In this document: positions 5,109 through 8,804 of the stretch, in pieces
How the letters are laid out: every line of letters starts with the position of its first letter
How positions within the stretch are numbered: the first letter of the stretch is position 1
Source of the DNA: an uncultured bacterium
GTDB taxonomy: Bacteria; Cyanobacteriota; Vampirovibrionia; Gastranaerophilales; Gastranaerophilaceae
NCBI GenBank assembly: GCA_900555175.1
Contig: USJT01000037.1
Location: forward strand, 1-8,804
DNA length: 8,804 nt
Reading direction: 5' to 3'
The notes under the pieces: model-generated
Seen by the model: the letters and a program-made list of their open reading frames with translations, nothing else
What the model was told of the DNA's origin: nothing
Databases searched by the model: none
Translations under genes and position numbers: made by a program

Positions 5109-6905
5109 TTATGTACTAAACATTGTAAAGACTTTTTCAACGTTCTTACTAATCAAGTTTTTAACAGTATCATATTCTGTTGTCAGAGATGACAATTCTG
5201 TATCAATATTTTTCAACTCAAGTTCAAGAGATTCTTCTTTATAATTCAATTTGCTCTTTTTAGAATTATATTCTGCTTCTGCCTGAGCTACTGCATCTTC
5301 ATCTGTTATTTCAGCAATATGTTCACTATTTGTATAATGTCCTTGATAATAATAACCGTCAGTATTTAATGTTGAAACGAATAATTGACCGTTTTTCAAA
5401 GCTTGGTTCAGATATGTTGAATCCGTAATTTGATCACGTTTTGTAGCATCTGCACAAGCACCATACATACACAAGTTATTATATAACTGGTTATAAAAAT
5501 CAGCATTCAATATATCTTGAGAGGTTTGTGCTTCTTCATTTGTAATAAGGAAGTAATATGATAAATCATCTGTTATATATAAACTGTCTTTAGATGATTC
5601 TTTATCAATGTTAAAACCTGAATCATATCCATCAATAGACATTGAAAAATATGTTAAATATGATTTTAATAAGTTTGATAAACTTATTGATTTAACATCT
5701 CTGTTACCTTCAGCTATACAGTTTGAATCTTGAGCTTTAGATATAGCATTTTGAACAGACTTATACATTGTTCCGCCTGAATTTGCAGTTACAGCGTACT
5801 CTTGACTTACTAAAAGTTTAGAAAATTCATAAGCTTGATCTAATGCAGCATCAGATTCATCATCAACATTCAAGCCCTTAATATCACCATCAGGTGCTTG
5901 ATAGCCTAATAATGTTGCCATTGCAAGTAAAACATCCTGAGCTTTCTTCGCAAATTTTTCAGTTGACATTAGGCCTGACATTTCATATTTACCTGATAAG
6001 AAATCACCCAAGGTCAAATGTTCAATTTCACTTTGAGATAATGCTTTTCCGTTTTTAGTAATTATAAGTTTATCCGCATCTTTTTTAGAATCCGGAGTAG
6101 TAGTTGTACAGAATACTTCATCAAAAGTTTTACCTGTTTCAGCTGCAGTTCCGTCTTCTCCTGCTGTACCTTCTGTTTCTCCTACATCAGCATTGCCGAC
6201 TCCGAACAAATCCAAAAGATTCAATCCATACAAGGAATCTCCTATATCATAAGAAAGATTGATTTCTCCATCGGAAGTTCCAATTGCAACAGTAGATTGT
6301 TCATCACATTCAGCTTCTTGTAAATAAGTTATAAAAGTCGCTGTTGGCATAGCATTTGCCATTGTTTTATCAGCGATTTCGCCACCAACACCTGCATCTG
6401 TATAACCATTAGCACCTAAGGCATATATTGAATTAATAGTAGATGCAGAAACCTCATTTGCAACACCTAATTGATATAAAAACGCGTTACGACTGCCATC
6501 ATCAGTTGAGCTTGCAGAGCCCATACTAAATTTACCCTTACCGGTCGGATCACCTGTTTTTTCATCAATAATACCTGCTTTAACTGCGGCATTAAACATA
6601 CTGTCTGATAATACAATTTTTCCTTGCGTATCAGTGATTAAATAAGGATCATATTCATTCAACGCAGATGGAGTCATCATAATTGCGTATGACAAATCAT
6701 AAGTTGTACCTGTTCCATCGCTGTTGTTATCCCCATTCCAAACGAGTTTTGTCGCATTTAGAGAATTTTGATACTCATCAGCAGCTTTTTGCAAATCACG
6801 AGTAACAGAAAGTTTTTGCTGTGCAATTTCCATTGAACGAAATTCACAGTTATTTTTTCTTGCTGTTATGGCTAAAAATCTTGCTTGTGAAGCTGCCAAT
6901 CCCAT
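5109..6905 (-). CDS. Unrecognised 598-residue protein with helical ends, MGLAASQARFL type
   Basis: I cannot assign a function. The N-terminal 50 residues (MGLAASQARFLAITARKNNC, then SMEIAQQKLSVTRDLQKAADEYQNSLNAT without its first residues) look helical and amphipathic. The C-terminal 60 or so (about 533-598) form a clear Lys/Glu/Leu coiled coil with NYKEESLELELKNIDTELSS, ending in KVFTMFST. Between them lies a 450-residue section rich in Ser, Thr, Asp, Gly and Tyr, with an acidic Gly/Thr-rich insert near 236-260. There is no signal peptide or membrane segment. Conserved-looking helical ends around a variable centre recall flagellin-like or type III-exported axial proteins, but no flagellar gene is nearby; this is an analogy only. 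Similar N-termini recur, as far as I remember, in Gastranaerophilales proteins labelled hypothetical. The ATG has AAAGGAAAG (about 6915-6923) upstream. It is a single-gene unit with its own terminator. Confidence 0.85.
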   Translation of the reverse strand: MGLAASQARFLAITARKNNCEFRSMEIAQQKLSVTRDLQKAADEYQNSLNATKLVWNGDNNSDGTGTTYDLSYAIMMTPSALNEYDPYLITDTQGKIVLSDSMFNAAVKAGIIDEKTGDPTGKGKFSMGSASSTDDGSRNAFLYQLGVANEVSASTINSIYALGANGYTDAGVGGEIADKTMANAMPTATFITYLQEAECDEQSTVAIGTSDGEINLSYDIGDSLYGLNLLDLFGVGNADVGETEGTAGEDGTAAETGKTFDEVFCTTTTPDSKKDADKLIITKNGKALSQSEIEHLTLGDFLSGKYEMSGLMSTEKFAKKAQDVLLAMATLLGYQAPDGDIKGLNVDDESDAALDQAYEFSKLLVSQEYAVTANSGGTMYKSVQNAISKAQDSNCIAEGNRDVKSISLSNLLKSYLTYFSMSIDGYDSGFNIDKESSKDSLYITDDLSYYFLITNEEAQTSQDILNADFYNQLYNNLCMYGACADATKRDQITDSTYLNQALKNGQLFVSTLNTDGYYYQGHYTNSEHIAEITDEDAVAQAEAEYNSKKSKLNYKEESLELELKNIDTELSSLTTEYDTVKNLISKNVEKVFTMFST

Positions 6906-6922
6906 TTTTGTAACTCTTTCCT

Positions 6923-6962
6923 TTCGAATTAACTTAGTAACAACATGTCTGTTATTCGAATT
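6923..6962. promoter_or_regulatory. Operator-like dyad flanked by two TTCGAATT boxes
   Basis: TTCGAATT occurs at 6923-6930 and 6955-6962, exactly 32 bases apart, about three helical turns. Between them lies a 17-base dyad with arms TAACA (6938-6942) and TGTTA (6950-6954). It sits directly upstream of the 5109-6905 gene, overlapping its ribosome binding site region on one side. A repressor site is plausible; no regulator is known. Confidence 0.35.
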
Positions 6963-6980
6963 GACGGCATTTTGAGTCTA

Positions 6981-7003
6981 AAACTTTAATATATATAAAG
7001 TTT
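6981..7003 (-). repeat. AT-rich inverted repeat after the 76-residue gene
   Basis: AAACTTTA (6981-6988) and TAAAGTTT (6996-7003) form an 8-bp stem with a seven-base AT loop. It lies about 20 bases beyond the stop at 7023 and has only four T residues on the minus-strand side, so it is at best a weak terminator of the terminase unit. Confidence 0.3.
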
Positions 7004-7022
7004 ATGTAACAAATTATTAACA

Positions 7023-7253
7023 TCATTTTAAATCAATCAAAAGGTCATACATCTTATCAATTTTGTCCTTTACTTCTGAAAACTGATCTTTCAAATCAAC
7101 AAAACTATGGATTGTTACGAATTTTTCTTCAATTTCTTCAACAATCTCCCGATGCTTTTTCTCCAACTGTTCAGGGGTTACAAAAATTCTTTGCTGTACA
7201 AAAAACATTAAAACAACAATGATTATCGGAGAGTATTCTAATATTTTTTCCAT
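7023..7253 (-). CDS. Small membrane-anchored coiled-coil protein, phage-type
   Basis: This 76-residue protein has a single hydrophobic segment at about residues 8-23 (SPIIIVVLMFFVQQRIF region), then a charged helical part from VTPEQLEKKHREIVEEIEEKF to the end with heptad-like spacing (KDQFSEVKDKIDKMYDLLI). That is a bitopic membrane protein with a coiled coil outside the membrane. Small proteins of this plan are common in phage genomes near lysis or packaging genes (holin-like or XhlA-like), but I see no diagnostic motif. Its ribosome binding site AAGGAAGGA (7258-7266) overlaps the terminase stop codon and only 12 bases separate the two genes, so they are cotranscribed and probably translationally linked. 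Function unknown. Confidence 0.82.
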   Translation of the reverse strand: MEKILEYSPIIIVVLMFFVQQRIFVTPEQLEKKHREIVEEIEEKFVTIHSFVDLKDQFSEVKDKIDKMYDLLIDLK

Positions 7254-7265
7254 AATATCCTTCCT

Positions 7266-8555
7266 TTAAAGAGTTATAGGCCAGTAAAAATCCACAAGAT
7301 AAGAGGCTGCATCCATTGGATGAGATAAAAATTTTAGTTCTTTGGACTGTTTAATTTGCTGATATGTTGGAATATCAATCTTTGATGTACCTTCTTTGTA
7401 TTTTAAGTTGTAAATATTATAAAGAAGTTTTTCACATTTTTTATCAACAAAAAGACAAACTTCACCGTCTGCCGAACGCACCTTTGAATTAAACGCCATA
7501 ATCCTGTTTTTTATCGGCGGATTGAATGCTTTAATCTGAATTTCCACATCATATCCGTACTGCAAAAGTTTTTTCTTTATAATTACGTAATTTGTATATT
7601 CACTTGTACAGCTTCTGTTATCACCTGAGGCATCACCGTTTACGATAACTTTGCCTTTATGATTTGGATAACGCCTGTAAAATTCATCACAAGCCTTTGC
7701 AGTTGTAGTGTTTTCCATTGCAATTTCATCAAAATAAAAAACTTTATCATCAGTCTTATGCGCAAACACCCAACACATAGGATCAACGTTAAAATCACAA
7801 GATATATGCAAATCCATATCAGGTTGATATTTAATATCTTTAATATTTGCATCCGTAAAATCTTTTATAACAAGACCGTTATTATATTCCCCGTTTTGCG
7901 CAAGAACAAAAATTTTGTAATATTGTTCATCATAAAGCTTTTTAAGTTCATCACAAAAGCCCTCAGGCAGATAAATATTCTGAGTTGTCGGAGCCGTAAT
8001 TAACCTATAATTAGGTGCAGGATTTTCAACAAATGTTTTATAAATCCAACCTCTTTGCATTTCAGGATTTGTATGTCCAAAAATTCTATAAGTAAAATGC
8101 TTCCAAACTTTTTTAACTCTTTGACGCATACGTCCTAAAAGCATTTTAAACGTATCGTAAGGAATATCAGACATCTCCTCAATTTCTACAAACCCCAAAT
8201 TTAAGGATTTCAATTTATTAGGTTCATCGAAATGTCTGAAAAGAATTTCAGAACCGTTTTTAAAAGACAATTTTTGCAGAGTTGACGACCATTCATAATC
8301 CTTACCTTCGACAAAACCAAAGTTTTCCAAATGTTCAAAATACGTCTGCAAAGTCGTATCTCTAACAAGAGTATAAGTCTGAGCACCAACTAATCCCCTA
8401 ACTCCGGGAAATTTTAAAGCAAGTAATATTCCTAAAAGCGAACCCGCAAAAGTTTTTCCGGAACCATAACCTCCCTGATACACAGCGACATCTAATGTAT
8501 AATCATGCGGGATTTCCAAAAATTCCCGCTGTGCCTTTAATAACTTATACAACAT
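7266..8555 (-). CDS. terL: Phage terminase large subunit (TerL)
   Basis: TerL is the ATP-driven motor that packages phage DNA into proheads and cuts the concatemer. The 429-residue protein has full family length. The ATPase domain carries Walker A GGYGSGKT (28-35), Walker B GFVEIEE (121-127, acidic E126-E127) and a coupling motif FGHTNPE (159-165). The RNase H-like nuclease domain has its three metal-binding acidic residues in the expected settings: D254 in ISCDFNVDP, D308 in VNGDASGDNRS and D415 in HPMDAASYLVD. It resembles the Terminase_3/XtmB group. All motifs are intact, which argues against a decayed relic. The start has AGGAAA about seven bases upstream. A small membrane protein gene follows at once, but no portal or capsid gene does, and the next gene is of host type. 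It may belong to a prophage edge, a satellite or a domesticated module. Confidence 0.93.
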   Translation of the reverse strand: MLYKLLKAQREFLEIPHDYTLDVAVYQGGYGSGKTFAGSLLGILLALKFPGVRGLVGAQTYTLVRDTTLQTYFEHLENFGFVEGKDYEWSSTLQKLSFKNGSEILFRHFDEPNKLKSLNLGFVEIEEMSDIPYDTFKMLLGRMRQRVKKVWKHFTYRIFGHTNPEMQRGWIYKTFVENPAPNYRLITAPTTQNIYLPEGFCDELKKLYDEQYYKIFVLAQNGEYNNGLVIKDFTDANIKDIKYQPDMDLHISCDFNVDPMCWVFAHKTDDKVFYFDEIAMENTTTAKACDEFYRRYPNHKGKVIVNGDASGDNRSCTSEYTNYVIIKKKLLQYGYDVEIQIKAFNPPIKNRIMAFNSKVRSADGEVCLFVDKKCEKLLYNIYNLKYKEGTSKIDIPTYQQIKQSKELKFLSHPMDAASYLVDFYWPITL

Positions 8556-8678
8556 AATTTCCTACAATTAAAATAAATTATTTATTCTCAAAAAAGATTC
8601 TGAAACGAGTTCAGAATGACTATTTTATCTCTTTAAACAAATATTCTTTTGCTGTAAATTAGTGCCGCAAATGCGGCA
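8556..8678. other. Gap between partial gene and terminase with two palindromes
   Basis: This 123-base gap is long for a phage packaging operon, where small and large terminase genes usually touch or overlap. It contains two unrelated palindromic elements and no clear sigma-70 promoter that I can support, so terminase could be either cotranscribed with the partial gene or separately expressed. Confidence 0.4.
8595..8620. repeat. REP-like intergenic palindrome, ATTCTGAA-N5-TTCAGAAT
   Basis: ATTCTGAA (8597-8604) and TTCAGAAT (8610-8617) form a perfect 8-bp stem around ACGAG, extended by the ends AG and GAC. The sequence resembles short dispersed intergenic repeats of the form GTCATTCTGAAC..GTTTCAGAATC that I know from several bacterial genomes. 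Only one copy is in the window, so dispersal cannot be shown here. Confidence 0.5.
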
Positions 8679-8681
8679 CTA
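8660..8681. repeat. Perfect 22-base GC-rich palindrome
   Basis: TAGTGCCGCA (8660-8669) and TGCGGCACTA (8672-8681) are perfectly complementary with a two-base AA centre. The right arm includes the TAG stop codon of the partial gene. No T-run follows on either strand, so it is a poor intrinsic terminator; an mRNA 3'-end stabiliser, a protein-binding site or a second REP-like unit are alternatives. It is GC-rich against its AT-rich surroundings. Confidence 0.55.
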
Positions 8682-8804
8682 TGATTTATCGTCATTTAGT
8701 AAAAAATTATTTGCGTTTTCTATTCCATACTGTTCTAGTGCGAATTTAAAACATTCTAACCAGTCGATTTTTTCTTCAACTTCAGGTACCTGCGCAAAGG
8801 ATTG
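8679..8804 (-). CDS. C-terminal end of an unrecognised gene upstream of terL
   Basis: The minus strand is open from the right edge to a TAG stop at 8679-8681 and encodes 41 residues: QSFAQVPEVEEKIDWLECF, then KFALEQYGIENANNFLLND and DKS. Codon use and the mix of acidic, aromatic and hydrophobic residues look like real protein, predicted helical. The gene runs into the terminase on the same strand, a position often taken by the terminase small subunit in phages, but no small-subunit motif can be seen in this tail. The 5' part lies outside the window. Product unknown. Confidence 0.65.
   Translation of the reverse strand, partial: QSFAQVPEVEEKIDWLECFKFALEQYGIENANNFLLNDDKS

Noticed and set aside
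6961..6990. Plus-strand promoter TTGACG, 18 bases, TTTAAT
   Set aside because: No plus-strand gene follows; it would only produce antisense RNA to the terminase unit. Taken as a chance match in AT-rich DNA.
7659..8003. Plus-strand open frame of 114 codons inside terL, and similar open frames opposite nusA (262-529, 926-1339)
   Set aside because: They lie opposite or in another frame of well-supported genes, carry Phe/Ile/Cys-rich translations typical of antisense frames and lack family features.
8679..8804. Resemblance of IDWLECF..ALEQYGIENANNFLL to the N-terminal helix of pyruvate dehydrogenase E1 (AceE)
   Set aside because: In AceE this segment is at the N-terminus, while here a stop codon follows it directly. 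The similarity is a short helical pattern only.
1..8804. CRISPR array, tRNA, rRNA or insertion sequence
   Set aside because: No regularly spaced repeats, cloverleaf with conserved T-loop, rRNA stretch or transposase frame was seen on either strand.

Overview
The window is AT-rich DNA from a bacterium. The most likely source is the gut-associated Melainabacteria/Vampirovibrionia (Gastranaerophilales) branch next to the Cyanobacteria. This rests on low GC content, Shine-Dalgarno led genes, and a large protein beginning MGLAASQARFL, a type of N-terminus I associate from memory with that group. EF-Tu, RimP and NusA are universal bacterial proteins and do not settle the taxonomy.

Layout. Positions 1-2041 carry a translation/transcription block, all on the minus strand: the first 29 codons of tuf (EF-Tu) at 1-89 with its own promoter, then nusA (302-1540) and rimP (1556-2041) as a tight pair. 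A bidirectional-looking terminator lies between nusA and tuf. A second, perfect 13-bp terminator-type hairpin (2066-2096) sits just upstream of rimP and inside the leader expected from the best-looking rimP promoter. Positions 2174-3820 (minus) encode an unrecognised 548-residue protein with one hydrophobic segment, an octaserine linker and a long coiled coil. Positions 3821-4384 form a 564-base divergent control region. It holds candidate promoters in both directions, an 11-bp-phased TTAACA repeat and a roughly 230-base leader in front of the only plus-strand gene, a CobO/BtuR-type corrinoid adenosyltransferase (4385-4918). Two terminators placed back to back (5001-5083) close the convergent genes.

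Positions 5109-6905 (minus) encode a 598-residue unrecognised protein with helical ends and a variable centre, an arrangement that recalls secreted axial proteins. Positions 7023-8804 look like a piece of a phage or phage-derived module: a complete terminase large subunit with intact ATPase and nuclease motifs, a 76-residue membrane/coiled-coil protein directly behind it, and the C-terminal 41 residues of an unknown gene entering from the right edge. No portal, protease or capsid gene follows the terminase, so the packaging gene looks isolated from a virion gene set on that side. Two short repeat-like palindromes lie between the partial gene and the terminase.

How the genes relate: rimP and nusA are a conserved ribosome-maturation and transcription-elongation pair, and tuf belongs to the same growth-linked expression programme. 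The adenosyltransferase serves coenzyme B12 formation or salvage. The two large unknown proteins and the terminase block are separate transcription units with no visible pathway link to the rest.
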